From positions 8,468,337 through 8,532,336 of the forward strand of contig JAQFVV010012422.1 of assembly GCA_028023455.1 (NCBI GenBank): a stretch of 64,000 nucleotides of DNA, written 5' to 3'. The position numbers and the translations under genes were made by a program. The notes under the pieces are model-generated. The model saw only the letters and a program-made list of their open reading frames with translations. It did not search any database and was not told the DNA's origin. Position 1 is the stretch's first letter; each line of letters opens with the position of its first letter. Of the stretch, positions 47,930-61,193 are shown in pieces. The stretch is from Epiperipatus broadwayi (lineage: Eukaryota > Onychophora > Udeonychophora > Euonychophora > Peripatidae).

Positions 47930-49394
47930 CGGCATGTTGCTAGATATAAAAGTTTTCTGATTTACAAAGTTGAAAATAGAATGGAACGGGAAAGAGATGA
48001 AGTAATAAATTATAAGCGAGGGATACACAAGAAAGGAAAATTCATTTATATTATAAAATTAGTAGAAAGAAAAAAAACTGCCTGACAAAGTTTAGGAGTT
48101 AGTAAAAGGAACGGAATGTTAAAGTAAACAAACAAAAAGGACCGGAAATGGACTATGAGTAAAATAATTAGTTTGAAGTAGGTAATAAATCTGAATCAGA
48201 ATGTCACTAGTTAAAATTAAAAGTAAAGTTAAAATGAGGAGTTGTTTACGTAAAATAATAATAACGGAGGCTTCGTAAAATAAAAGATATTTTTGTGTCA
48301 CGCACATATTAATAAAAAAAAAATGTTCGTAAATAAATGGGTCAAAGTAATGATTTAAAAATAAAGTTTGTAGAATTAAATAAATGAATAAGATAACAGA
48401 AATACACAGAAAGAAACCAAGTTAAGCAAATAAGTGTAAAATAGTCGTAATAAAGTAAAATAGCTTTTGAATATACGCAAGTTAATAAAGGGAAATAAAT
48501 AAATGGTTCAAAATAATCAAGTCCAATAAAATCTCTGTATAAAAATGAAGAGCAGTAAAATAAAATAGTTTTCTAAGTACATGCACATTAATATATAAGG
48601 TAAACAAATGGTTTAAAAGTAATACTGTAATATAAATAAATAAGTTAAAATAATGTTCGTAAGGATTTGAAGATAATATTGTAAGATTAATATAAAGAAA
48701 TAGTTTAAGATAATGTTCATGGGAATTTAAAAATATTCTAATATTCATAAATAAAAATATAAGGTCAATCTAAGTTATATTAGGAATGTATAAGGGTTTG
48801 AAATTAAAGGAAATGAGGGTAGTTTTAAAATATGTTTTAGATAAGGATAAATTAAAGCTGTCAACTGAATAAAACTTAGCACCTGCAACGGACTTATCAG
48901 GGATCATTCCTCTTTTAAAATGCACACTGGGAACAACCAGAGTAAGTCGTAAGTCACTTTTTCAGGGGAGAATCCCCATATCTCGTACCAAATTTCCAAT
49001 GCATAAGATGAAATGGACAGTTGATGAATCCTGCCATTCACAGCAACCCTTTTGTCAAAGTCCAGTCAAGAGAACCAGCACCCGAAGCTTTGGTTTTCAT
49101 ACATGTAAGTCAGTATAAGCCAGCGAATCTGCATCCACCTCATTTCCAAAGATCCCTGTATCACAAAAGGATGCTGTACTCGTGGTCGTTATCCAGGACT
49201 AAGACCATTGTAAGCAATGTTGCCAGCATCGAAAGAAGTAAAGTATAATTGAAGATTGCCCTTAGCATGTAAAGTGAAAGATATTAAAAAGCAAACTTAG
49301 AAAATTAATAAATATTTAGAATTAAGAATTAAAGTTATCAGAGATAAAATGGTCAAAAATGATGCATTTTACTCTCAAATGGAGGGCGGTGTAA
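47930..49394 (+). other. Internal, non-coding part of the LTR element
   Basis: This is A/G-rich sequence with no pol domains on either strand. The part at 48880-49260 is less AT-rich. It has consensus-like splice donors (gtaagtcgtaagtc near 48943, gtaagtc near 49106) and a 75-codon frame at 49021-49248 starting MMNPAIHSNPFVKVQSREPA that I do not recognise. It may descend from the end of pol or be captured sequence. It ends at the polypurine-like tract 49378-49394. Confidence 0.5.
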
Positions 49395-51003
49395 TGTACC
49401 AACATTGTGTTGGCACATAAGAATTTTGTTTAAAAAAATTATTAAAATAAAAATCATTCATCAAAGAAAACATAAGATTAAAACTCTAAAAGTTTTATAA
49501 AAGAAGTAGAGTTTTTTTATTTTATTATTATTATTATTAATTGAAATATAAGTTAAAAGTTTAAAAACATAAATCTCTTTTTATTTAAGTTAAAGAAAAA
49601 AAAAGTCATCTTAAAACTAAATAGTGAATGGATCTCAAATTATATATGTGCATGTGACTGTAAATGTAATAAATGTATGCTTATTAAATATTAAAAATAA
49701 ATGAAAGTTAAAAAATTAAAACACACTCAGCGATGGCTACTAATTAAAAATGTAAAAAACAACAGGATTAAAAAGCTTATTTCCAAAGGATTGGCTACTA
49801 ATGAAAAGAACTTCGACAACAGATATTGCTGGAGGATATCAAAATGACAACATGCCTCATGTATAAATAGACAATTTTTTTTATCAGACAGTTGCATTAG
49901 TTGAGATTGAATCAAGTTAGTTGCATTTGAGATAACAGTTCAGTACAATCTATCAGTGAGTTATACCAGTCAGCTTATTATATATCCAGAATCAAGAATG
50001 CAGTGTTAAAACCTCGCAAACATACAACTTTCTCCAGCCTGAAGTCCGATGAAAACAGCAAATCTACCCGATAAAAGTGATGCCTGCATAACAACCTGAA
50101 GCCGCTCAATATCTAATTGTCTCAAAAAAAATGCCTTGGAATAATCAGCATCAAATCTCCACAAGAAAACTTCAAATCTAATCAATTAGAAATACTTCAT
50201 TAGAAGCAGCAAACAGCAAGAAGTATCCATGTTCAAAATCCTAGGTAATAACATTTTTCTTATACTCATTTCTAAAGTAGCCATCGCATTCGTAAAGCCT
50301 CAAGAGTCAAGTTTAAGAACTCTATAGCACCCATAGACGAACTATTAATGTGTTTAAAATATTGTGTGTTCATGCGTTAGTATATTGATGTCATTGTATT
50401 TGAAATTTCAAATATTATTTAATGCTTTCTCCTAAGATATTATAGTGTGCAAATTATAAATGTGCATGTGTTATATTAGTTAAATAAGATTTATAAAATA
50501 TTTAAAATTAGTTTAGTAAATGTTAATTAAAATAAATTGTCTTTATAAACTAAAACTTTATTTTGTCAGTCAATTCTTTTCACCACTAGTTGAAACTATA
50601 ATTTGTTATTGAATTAAAAAAAAAATAGCTGAGCTAGTTAAGGGATTTTTCGAGCGCTGGATTATGGGCCTACTGTCCGAACATGTTAGTTTTAGACTAA
50701 CTGGCACCTGGGGTTTACTCCAAAACAAATAAAGTGTTTGGATAGTAGGGGTTTGAATCTAGCAGCCGAGATGGGCCACAATCTGGAAATGTGATCGTGT
50801 TATGCATTGCATAGCTCGGTCTAATCGTGGGTATTATTGACAGCTCTGCTATCAATAGTACTCCACTTTGCTCGAACATGCCGGTTCGTTCACAAATATT
50901 TATAATTAAATAAGATTATAAATGTATTATAAATTAAGGTTCAACACAGCTAAACCTAGCTTGCAGGGTAAATAAAATCATCCATCGGATCGAACCCGGT
51001 ATA
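49395..51003 (+). repeat. 3' LTR
   Basis: It matches the 5' LTR over its full length and starts TGTACCAACA after a purine tract. The TATA box is at 49862. Its end (cgaacccggta, then ta) corresponds to cgaacccagta/ca in the 5' LTR. Beyond 51003 the similarity stops. Confidence 0.85.
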
Positions 51004-53200
51004 ATATATATACATTTTTTTATCCTTTTTTATATTATTATGACATCATTATTCTTACATGTCAAGGTAATTTTTTTTGGTGTTATTGTCTTAACTGGGT
51101 TTATGCTAGAATGTGTTGGAATTTCCATATATTCTCAGGTAAAATTTTATACATTTCATTATGTGTTGGTTAATTTAAATTTGACAATATTTATCTTATA
51201 CAGATATTCATCTCTTACACTCATTTTGTCTTACGAGGTTTATGAATGTTTCATTCGCCCATTAATAAAATAGTTTTAGATGTGTTTATCGTAAGTCTAG
51301 TATGTTTATAACTATTGATATAATAGCTTACTGTTATAGACCAAGTTAACTGCATATTCATCTGCTTCATTATTATTTTACTTTGCATTATGTCCACTTT
51401 ATTTATTTAAATTTTATAATGTATATTACATATGTATTTTTGTTATCTATTGCCAGTTTTATTGTGCTTTTATTCCTAAATAAGTTGATAGTTGTTTGAC
51501 TAACTGCTACTGTTGGTTTCAGATATTGCTTTGCTAACTTTATATGTAAATATTAATTTAGTCAGCTTACTAGTGTTGTTATCTTGCCATAGGTTTGTAT
51601 GAGGTGCTTGCATTAGAATATTAGGCATATATTTTATAATTGTTGTTTGTGGGATAGAGATGCTCTCCCCATTGTTCACATGTATTCCATGAGTTGATAG
51701 TGCTTTGTATTTTTGTGATGGTTATCACTCATTATTATTGAAGGTACCTAGATTCCTGGAGAGAATCGTACATATATTTTGGTGTCTTCCCACTGTTCCT
51801 GATGTGCTGTATTATAGTCCAGGCATCCTTTTTTGCCTGATATAGGTATTTGGGAGCCACCATCCTTATTGATATTTTTCTTGCTCTATGGAGCCAATGT
51901 TTTGCGTATCACTTATAATGAATTTTATATATATTTTCCATTAATAGGTAAATTTAACTTTGTATTAGAATTGATATGGCTATAATAAGTTAGTTTAAGA
52001 ATAGTTCACATTGCACTATGTAGTGCTTAGTGATGTGTAACAGTATCTATATTGTGTTGCTTGTTGTTTAACCAGCCACAAGTAAACCAATAGGATATTT
52101 ATAAGTTTAATATTAGCACCTGGCATCTAGATAATACATACACTTTATGTTACGTGTATGTCCATTTGGATCACTTGGCCAATGGATTTGTAAGTCATTT
52201 AATTTTTAAATATTACAGTTATGATTATTATGTGGACAGTAATTTGGTACGATTTGTAATTCTGGTAATATTACAGTTATGATTATTATGTGGACAGTAA
52301 TTTGGTACGATTTGTAATTCTGGTAAATGGCCCACATTTTCATTTAATAATTTATTTAGAAGTTTTAAAACAGTGTTTTAGGTAATCTTGGTTAAGTTGT
52401 CTAAATCTTATAATTATTGATATTCTACCAGCCAGCTTATGCAAACCTAGTTAGAGTATTATGCAATATTAATTTAGTTGTCTAGATTTCAAACTTACCA
52501 GTATTATATTGGTCTATTATTTATTTAAGCTTATATCATTTTAATCTAGACTAATTGTATGCTAATCTGTCTTTTAAGGCTATATCAAAAGTTACTTGAC
52601 AAAAGTGTTTATTTTTAAATTAAATTATTGCACAGTTTAGCATAAGCTATAGTTTTGTTATTACTTAGTTCAAATTTTAATAGAAATTGTTCATGAGCTA
52701 AATTAAAATGGAAATTAATTTTATTGTTAAATCAATATCTCCATTTGGAATATTTGATGTACAACTAACCAAAAGATTTGTATTTAAACCTTAGTAAATC
52801 TGTTAATAAACGTCTGGATGTGCTTATGTACCAATTGATTTCAACTATTTGTAACAGCACCTGTGTTGGCAAGTGATTCCAAGTTTCATGTAAATAAAAA
52901 CTTGTACATATTATTTTTATACTTAATTAGTAATAAATCTAATTGTTATTATTTTAAAAATCTTTAGTTTCTGTTTTCTATATGTCATTTGTCTTGAATT
53001 CACTAAGTTTTATGAGTTCATTTAAGTCATTAAGTTTATTATTTACAAAGCTCATAATGTTCACAATTCTGATTTCTATTAGAAATCTGGGTAACAGATC
53101 ACCAAATTTTACAGTTCCAAAACTTAACATTTCCAATGAAAATCTTTACAGAAATCCCTCAATTCCAAAGATCGGAATTGCCTTTAAGAGAAATTAAAAA
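51004..53200. other. T-rich flank of the LTR element, unassigned
   Basis: No gene or known family was recognised. Open frames here (51040-51273 plus, 52982-53197 plus) are composed of hydrophobic or low-complexity residues. The part at 51640-51900 is GC-richer. A 58-bp tandem repeat lies at 52209-52324. Confidence 0.3.
52209..52324. repeat. 58-bp perfect tandem duplication
   Basis: The unit starting aatattacagttatgatt and ending aattctggt occurs twice in direct succession, apparently without a mismatch. The duplication is therefore very recent, or an assembly artefact. Confidence 0.85.
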
Positions 53201-55479
53201 TTGAATATTTTAAGATAAATTCAGGTTGATATAATTCATTGTTGAAGATTATTCAAGCTACATTTAGACTGCACTCATTGTTAATCATTTCTTTATAATT
53301 TAAAGATATAATCATTTTGCTTAATAATTTAGTTTGTGTTGTTCATGAAATAATAAAAAAGACATAAAATGTACCCAATTCTTTCTATTGTTTTCAAATG
53401 ATATCCTGGATAAATGGCTATGATTATTCTGAATTTAGTATATTTTAATATGCAATTAATTAGCAAGTTAAATATTTTCTTTGTGTAATTATTTGTATTG
53501 TGACAAATATTGGGAAGCATTTCCTTATAAGAAAAGTATATGCCCCCTCTAGTCTCCCAGGATATCAGTCTTTGTCTAGAAACAAAGTATTAAAGAAGAA
53601 TTCCTAAGAAATATTTAGAATCCTAAGATTATCATTACTGTTATTATATCCCTATTATTGAATAAATTGCTCATTTAAATTTCCTTATTATTGTGGCAAA
53701 AGACACTTTAATCATTTAATGTACTATTAGAAAAGTACACTATATTTTATTTTTACTCTGCAAGAATAGAGTATTTGAATTCATTCTTTCTTTGACATTT
53801 TTATATGTCAAATATTGAAGATATTTTAGATGAAGATTGATATAAGATGTTTCTGTTGGTGCAAATAACTTATATACTCAGAGAATATATTTTGATGGAG
53901 GGAATTTAGATTTTAAAAGTATTTTAAGTTTTCCTCTTCTTAATTTCATTTATAATTACTTATTGTGTAATAAGCATTGTTATTATTACTTTTAAGTTCC
54001 CTTTATTTTAATAGATGTCTCTGAAGTATTCTTATTTTATTGTAACCGCCACTGAGTCTAGTCCATGTTCCATACATAAGAGTCTCTTAATTCATAATCA
54101 TATTTATAGTAGTATCCTACCAACAAACAACAATAAATTATATTTTAATCCTCAATTCCTCTTCCCCTTAGGTTACAATATATATCATTAAAAAAAATGT
54201 TTACTTCACATTAAATTCCAAGCTTTTATGTAAACAATATAAGATAATATTAATCATTTTCTGCTATTATGAATTGAATTTTACTGATATAAAATTAATT
54301 ATTATGTATAAGAATCCATTTTTAACTCAATTGCTTCCCAAAATGTGATACTTATATCCTCAAAAAACAACTGCTTTTTTAAATAGTAATTTTTCCCCCC
54401 TTCCTATCTATAACAATACGTACTCTTACATTACAATATTAAAAAAAATTCCATTAGACTGTGGTGATAATGTGATTGTTAATATCATTCCTTGTTCTTA
54501 GGAAAAAATGAGAAAAGTTTTAGAAACTATCATAACTATATAATTCAAACTGTCCCATTTAACAATTAAATTCAAATACTTTTGAATAAAAGAGTAAAAA
54601 TTCTGCTAAATTTTTAAATCTAATTAAATAAAGATATTCTAATATGATAAAAATTTTAAAATAGGTAAGATTAACAAATATTATCCAACTTCTTGAATAA
54701 AATATATAACATTAGAAAAAGCAATCGCTCTTATCTTATATGATTACATTATAATTTTAAATGATTTAATAAAATCATATTAAAAGCGTATACATTTGGT
54801 AATAGAGTTTTTAAAAATTTATAGCATATATAGTGAAATAATAAACACTGTAATGAAATAACTAATCCTACTTAAACAAAACTTTGGATTGTTAATAATA
54901 AAATTTTGTTTTAATAAAACAAACGTCATTAACAATATAAATAATAAAAAATAATTATTTTATTCCCCCCACTCCACCCTATAAATCTATCTTGGAAATG
55001 TTTAGATACAAAATGAAAATATCAAATTATTTGTTGCTGCATTTTTGTGAAGATACTAACAGGTATATATAATATCAACCCTCTCTATGCCAACTATAAT
55101 ACTAACAATTGAATATTTAAAACCGCATGACCTTTAAAAAAAAATTACATAACCAATTTTTTTTAATTCATACTAATTGTTGTCATTCAATGAATAGAGC
55201 AGATATTATGAACATATCAGTTTAAAGCTCTATATAGACAAAAATACAGCAAAAACTCTCCATTTAAAACAAAAAAATTTAAACTATTAAGGTTGTTTCT
55301 AAAATGTAGATTAAAATATGACCAATAATATAATTTAGCATAGTGATATTAATATTTTCATAGAAAAAAACAGACACAAGAATGAAAAATATTGCTTAAC
55401 AAATATCCCATACTACTTATCAAAATATACCATATACTCCTTAATAAACACTTTACAATGCAATTTTAACATATGATTT

Positions 55480-57150
55480 ATTTCCTCTTGCTTACAGTTT
55501 CAACTGCCCTACATGTGAACATATACAATTAATACTTTTCTATTTTAAGCGTCTACCCATATTATTGTTGCATAATTCATGCACGTATACGATCTCTCCC
55601 GCAGCTTCAAGTAAGTATATTTATGAGCATGGTTTAAATCCCATCTCAAGCGCCAATCTTACACCTTGATAAGAATTATACCCACCGAAAACATAAATAA
55701 GGGCTCTGTATATATATCTAGGGTAGCACATCCAGACTAGCTCTATCTTAAGGTCTGGGGAACATGGTTTATCGAGAGAACAAAGCAAAGACAATTCCCG
55801 ACTACGTCATATATATATCTACGTATACCATACGATAGTTTACTTGTTTATAAATTATATTACCCAGCCCAGAAGTTAACACAAAACTAGGCTATAAGTT
55901 ATTATGCTAGTTATCATTTAATTCTAAGCTTTATACACACCTATACCTATCTTAATATTCATGCGCACAACCCATTTATTCCGATACACACATATATGAT
56001 TCATATATATAGCAACGAAAGAGTGCAATTACACATCAGAGTTGTTTATTTAATGTTTTTTTTTTAAATTTAAACAATATTTATTACTGTATTTAATATA
56101 GAGGTAACACAAGTCCCTTCATTACTACGCATTCATTGAATATATATATAGAGCAACGGTCAATTTACCTTAATTACGATCGAATGGCCACATGGTCAAA
56201 GCTAACAGTCCGCACATTTATAATCCTAAAGAAATACTGGCCTTATCAATATTTGTTGATCCTAAGGATGGTAAACAGTCCGCAATGTGATATGCCAAGT
56301 AGCTTATCATAGAGGTAGAGTAAATGATTTCGCTCGCTTAAGAGGTCCTAGCTGCATGTGCTTCATCGCCATTACACTTGATAAAATTTAAACAGCGAAT
56401 TTCATAATCTGATTCAGGTGAGTTCTACAATAACAATCCACTGGGCCAGTCTAATGAAACTCACACCATTTAATTACCTCAACATTATGATGGGAATATT
56501 ACTAAAACTTCTTAATCAATTACATGTTAATCCAATCCAAAATCCGTGCCCCATCTCTTTTCTTTCCTTCTAATCACCACTATATAATTGAGAGCAAAAA
56601 AAAATAGTTCTTTTCTTTTACACTCTTTAACCTTGCATTTTCCCTTATCTATTTGTACGCCGCAGACCGGATCTTCCATTGTTTCAGAATACCAACTCGA
56701 CCAGTTCTAAGACTTCTGACAGACAGAGTCATTAACTTAAACTGCCCGCAGCAACTAATTCATCCTATTTCTGTGGCTTTATATGCTCAATGGATTCATC
56801 AAGAAACACGTGTTATTGCCAATATTATTAAAATGTAGAGCTTAGAACATTAATGAACAACAAAATATATATGTATAACCAATAACAAATTTATACAACT
56901 CCGTATATAATTGCCTCTCATCAATCCTACATATAACCGTTAATACCTATACATACTTTATAATAACACACATACAACTATATATATACAAGCATACAGT
57001 CCATCCTTTAACAGATTACGCATTACTTTCACACTCTTTGTAACAGGGTTTGAATGACTACTTATACATCTTTTCGCATATACACAATCGATCCATATCA
57101 ACACTCGCAATTAACACTCTACGTTGTATTATCTCTTGTATTCGAACCCA
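55480..57150. other. GC-richer region with one unusual ORF
   Basis: Compared with the flanks, this region has fewer homopolymers and more even base use. A 61-codon plus-strand frame (56653-56838) has unbiased composition (for example FRIPTRPVLRLLTDRV) and lies next to an acceptor-like pyrimidine tract ending gccgcag. I do not recognise it. The region might be an old transposon, an LTR or a nested non-coding gene. Confidence 0.3.
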
Positions 57151-57159
57151 GCTAGTTAC

Positions 57160-57350
57160 ACTATACACACATATATATAAACACCAATATATATACACAT
57201 ATACATATGGATGGATGAAATAAAGTGTGCTGGAGTGATGCAGAGAAGAGAAGCTAAAGATCGAGATGGATTGAACTTGGAGGGACCTTCATCCTGAAGT
57301 AGATTGATAATGGATGATAATGATATATATACACACATATACTCATAAAA
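57160..57350. repeat. (TA/TATG)-rich microsatellite around a short unique core
   Basis: Stretches of atatatac/catatatg type repeats flank about 110 bp of unique sequence (57205-57315). A plus-strand frame there contains REAKDRDGLNLEG, weakly like the C-terminal tail of some LINEs. That is not enough for a call. Confidence 0.35.
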
Positions 57351-59779
57351 ACAAACAACAATCTACATAGCATCTTAAGTTATGGACTTTTAATATTTTT
57401 TTAAAAAAAAACAATTTTTTTTATATTTTTTTATATATGGTATATATATATACAATTTATCAATACAAATAAGGAGAAGAACTAGAAATAAATTTTTATT
57501 ACTTATCAAAATCACAAGTATGGAGCTAAATCCAGAAAGAAAGATAAAAAATAAAAAAGGAAATGAGTTTGATATGCTGTACACATAATTAAAAAATATA
57601 CTTACATGAGATTACATTAACACACAATTCTAATGTCACATTTGATGTAGATAAATGATTGATAACATGAGAGGACCGTGAGGATTAAACCCCATAATAA
57701 CTTAAGTCTTCAAAAATAATAAAGGAAAAAAATACTGATAGTAAAAATAATGATTAATTTAGTTATGAATTTTACCAATAATTATTAATAAAATTAGAAG
57801 ATGAAGCCCTAAAAACTTATATGCTAACTTACTGATATTGGATTATTTCCATAAACCAATGTAAATCAAGTCTAATTATTTTTGTAATCTATATTCCTAT
57901 AGATGAAAGTTATCCTATTCCATGATATAATTTAATGAAAGATACCTGGAGTCAATATACTGGATATTTTGACTAGAATATTAATAGAATCTCTCCAATT
58001 CCCTCTTGCATTGAGAAGTTTAACAAATTAATTATAATAGTTGCCAAAGAGTTGGTTTCTTATGGATATTAAAAATAATTTATCCCAAATTGTTTTTTTT
58101 AATAAAAATACAACAATTGATAAAGATATATGACAATTACTTCATTTGAGATAGTAATCATTTTAAAGGATAAATATGCATTAACACTTTATCAGGAATT
58201 ATTAGTAACCAATTAATAAATTTCAAATATTCAAAGAAACATATTTTTCTTTTGTTGCATTAGTATACTTCAAAATATTGGATTATCTTAATAAATTTGG
58301 AAACATAATAAAAGAAACTTAAAGAGCAGTAGAACTCTTGGTGATAAATATTAATCACTATGTGTTGGGTCTATTTATAATTTGTTATATGTACTTATTT
58401 GATTTAATATTACTATTATTTTAAAAGGGTTATTTAACATATATTTATGTGTGGGTGTATATCTGATGGTGCACTTAAAAAGGAAAATCTTAATAGTTCT
58501 AAATTTTTTTAAAAATCGTAATAGATTTTACTTAATAGCTTATTTAGTTTGCTAAATATTCAGTAGTTTGACAAGTTAATATTTTCTTCCATATGATTTT
58601 ATATATTGTCTATTTGAAACTAATAGATAAATGGATATTTTCTTCTGGTTTTTTATAAATATGCTTACGTCTAGTATCACTTTAATAGTTCAAATAAATA
58701 TAATATTATATGATATCTTAATTTAAATTACCATAATATATTCATTAATTTTCTATTATTCAATTTGTAAATAAATCATTATTATTTATTAAATTTGAAT
58801 TATAACAATTATAATTTTTAGTTTATTATAAATATAAATACATAAGATCTAATTAACAATGTAATGTAAATCTTATTGTTATAATAGAATCCAGTAATGA
58901 TTAAAAGTTAATGTAAAATTTTTATAAACACTCATTGGTAGAAAAGCTATTAATAAATTCTTGTAATAAAATTTATATAATCATTAAATTTCTTATATTT
59001 ATACACTCTTAAATACAATTTAAATTTACCACAGCAAAAGAAGTTATTTATGAATGAATACTAATGTAAATATTAATAAATTTTAAATATTATTTCAACA
59101 TAGATTTTGGATTATTTTATTAATAAAACCTGCTTAATCTTCACTCATTTTATTCTATTGCAGATTTATTTAACTAGTACAGCATTACTAATATATTTAT
59201 TACTAGTATATTTATTTCATTTATGTATTTGTATTATAAAATTAGTATTATTTTAAATTTAAATTTTACAATTTATAAAGCATATAAAGTAAACAGTCCA
59301 CATGATTAATTTATTCTACTACATATTATAATAATTATCATGTTAGTATTTTATTATAATAAAAAATTAGTTAAATCTTTCTTATTTTGTATTGTTTTAG
59401 ATTCAGCTTGTTCAAAGACTTAAGGCACTAATAAGAATGAGCATTCACATGTTCTTGATTGTATCGGTATAAATTTTGTATTTAAAGTCAGGGTGTATGA
59501 ATAGTCTTTTATTTCTCATTTCATTTTTTCATAATGCTACAGATTTGACATTCTCAATTTGGATCTTTGAAGAGTCTCTTCCTCTTGTTCATTTTATACC
59601 AGTACAATATATATATAACTTAGTTCTTTATAATTTAAGAATAATTATTTATTGTGTCACATCATTTTTTTCATAACAAACGACTCTATTTTATAAACTT
59701 TCATTGTATTCATTTGTTCTTTCAAAAAAATTGAATTAACTACAGCAACCATTCTGTACCATAGTATTCTAAAGCCATC

Positions 59780-59870
59780 TAGGTAAGCTAGAGACATCCC
59801 CAGATTACTTTCTGACTACTAGCCTTCATTACTAAAGAATCCTATATTACACATATCAATTAAATAACTA
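59780..59870 (-). mobile_element. MITE family fragment (copy 5)
   Basis: 'catccccagattactttctg' followed by 'ctagccttcattactaaag' matches, in inverted orientation, the core of the MITE family near exon 3 ('ccccagactagtttctggct', 'tatggccttcattatgaga'). Only the core survives. Confidence 0.5.
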
Positions 59871-60675
59871 TTTTTGATTCTATTACGTAATTTAAACTGA
59901 TGATTTGAAAGTTTCAATTAACATTCTAAAGTTTCAATATAGGCTAACTTATCTAGTTTCTCAACAATAACAGCTAAGGTACAGAAAGCAGTTTGGTAAT
60001 TTACTTGTCACGATCATGTGGTGCTTTCAATTGCTCATCCATAAATAGATGTTTCTAGAGTAGACCAGTCAAATGCTATTTTTAATGCAGATATTAAATG
60101 TAAGTTAGGAGCATTGTGATGCCTCCAATATCTTCTATAGAAACTAAGAAAAATTATTGTCAATAGTTTTTATAAATGATTTCATAAGACTTGACTATAA
60201 TTTTTTTATATATATTATAAATAACAAAATTATTATAAGCAGTTTGCCAATCTGTTTAATACATGATATGAATAAAATTATACTCTTGATAGACACTTTA
60301 TAATTTGATAGTGAATGCACTTTTTTAAGAATATGAGATATTTCTTGGGGAAAAAAAAATCAATAACTTTTTGATTGTCATTATTGTATATTGAAAAATA
60401 TACTTTATAAAACTTAATATATATATATTGATAATGTTACATAAAAAAGATAAAAATTAAAATAATGTAGTCAGGGCATCAATCTTAATATTAATGAATA
60501 TAAACTATATACAATAGAAAATTGTAAAAATTTGAAGAGATTATCTAGTGAAAAGGCACAATTTTTTTTTTTTTTTTTGCTTTAACTCTTAAGTTCATCT
60601 GCATATAAAATATATATATTAATCTATTAATAGAATCTAAATTTTCCAATGTTAAAAACAAGTGAAATCATTTTC

Positions 60676-60981
60676 ATTTAACTTTATTTAAATATTTCAA
60701 ATACATTCAACTGTTAATAACAGCACATCAAACAGGTTAGTATATGCACAATGTTTTGAGGTATTATTCTTCCCTCTTCTTCAGGTGTTGCTGGGCTGAT
60801 CAGTGACAGTACTAGCATGGGATTCAAACCTGGAACCATAAATTCTTGAATACTGAATTTTAAGATAATACTCTAACCAACTGAGCCATCCTGCCAAAGG
60901 CAACAGTCGAAAGAAATTTCATATACTTATCTATGAGATTCCTCAGTTGAAGGTATTTGAAATATTTAAATAAAGTTAAAT
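60676..60981. mobile_element. 306-bp MITE with 38-bp terminal inverted repeats
   Basis: The left arm 60676-60713 (atttaactttatttaaat...) and right arm 60944-60981 are inverted copies differing at one position. The 5-bp TTTTC lies directly outside each end (60671-60675 and 60982-60986), consistent with a target-site duplication. The interior carries a tRNA-derived SINE-like sequence on the minus strand. There is no transposase. Confidence 0.75.
60740..60895 (-). mobile_element. tRNA-derived SINE-like sequence inside the MITE
   Basis: The minus strand begins GGCAGGATGGCTCAGTTGG, with a perfect A-box-like TGGCTCAGTTGG (60877-60888). It continues to a B-box GGTTTGAATCC (60820-60830), then a non-tRNA body (CCCATGCTAGTACTG, then CACCTGAAGAAGAGGG). 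The distance between the boxes is longer than in most tRNAs (a Leu/Ser-like long variable arm would fit). A related relic is at 22630-22770. It is not a functional tRNA, because the 3' acceptor end does not pair. Confidence 0.7.
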
Positions 60982-61068
60982 TTTTCAATACGCATATTAG
61001 ATGATGGAAATAATTCAATATAAAAATATAACTAGAACACTATCATCACAGGAAAACAAGTAGTACAT

Positions 61069-61193
61069 CTAAATGTGCTAAAACACAGGCAATGATTATG
61101 AGACGATAAAACTTCTCGAAAGTGCTCAACTCAGCCAACTAATACTACTATTTGTACTTAGCTTCTCCACAGCCCGTGTTTTAGCACATTTAG
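61069..61193. mobile_element. 125-bp MITE-like foldback
   Basis: The ends 'ctaaatgtgctaaaacac' and its inverse at 61175-61193 form terminal inverted repeats of about 21 bp with one or two mismatches. The interior is non-coding. Confidence 0.75.

Larger units (their letters stand above)
43625..51003 (+). mobile_element. Non-autonomous LTR retrotransposon (LARD-like), 7.4 kb
   Basis: Two direct copies of about 1.6 kb (43625-45224 and 49395-51003) flank an internal region of about 4.2 kb. Both begin TGTACCAACA. A purine-rich tract (aatggagggcggtgtaa, 49378-49394) sits immediately before the 3' copy, as a polypurine tract should. A 4-bp ATAT lies outside each end, consistent with but not proof of a target duplication. 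Internal coding is limited to short gag-like, Glu/Lys/Gln/Met-rich coiled-coil frames. No protease, RT, RNase H or integrase was found, so it must have moved in trans. The leader and gag start are present three times in tandem. It is antisense to JMJD7 in intron 1. Confidence 0.88.

Noticed and set aside
47777-48307. Minus-strand ORFs over the LARD interior
   Set aside because: They are antisense to A-rich sequence; hydrophobic low-complexity translations.
51280-53000. Possible mitochondrial DNA insertion because of T-rich texture
   Set aside because: No mitochondrial protein or rRNA motif could be read on either strand.
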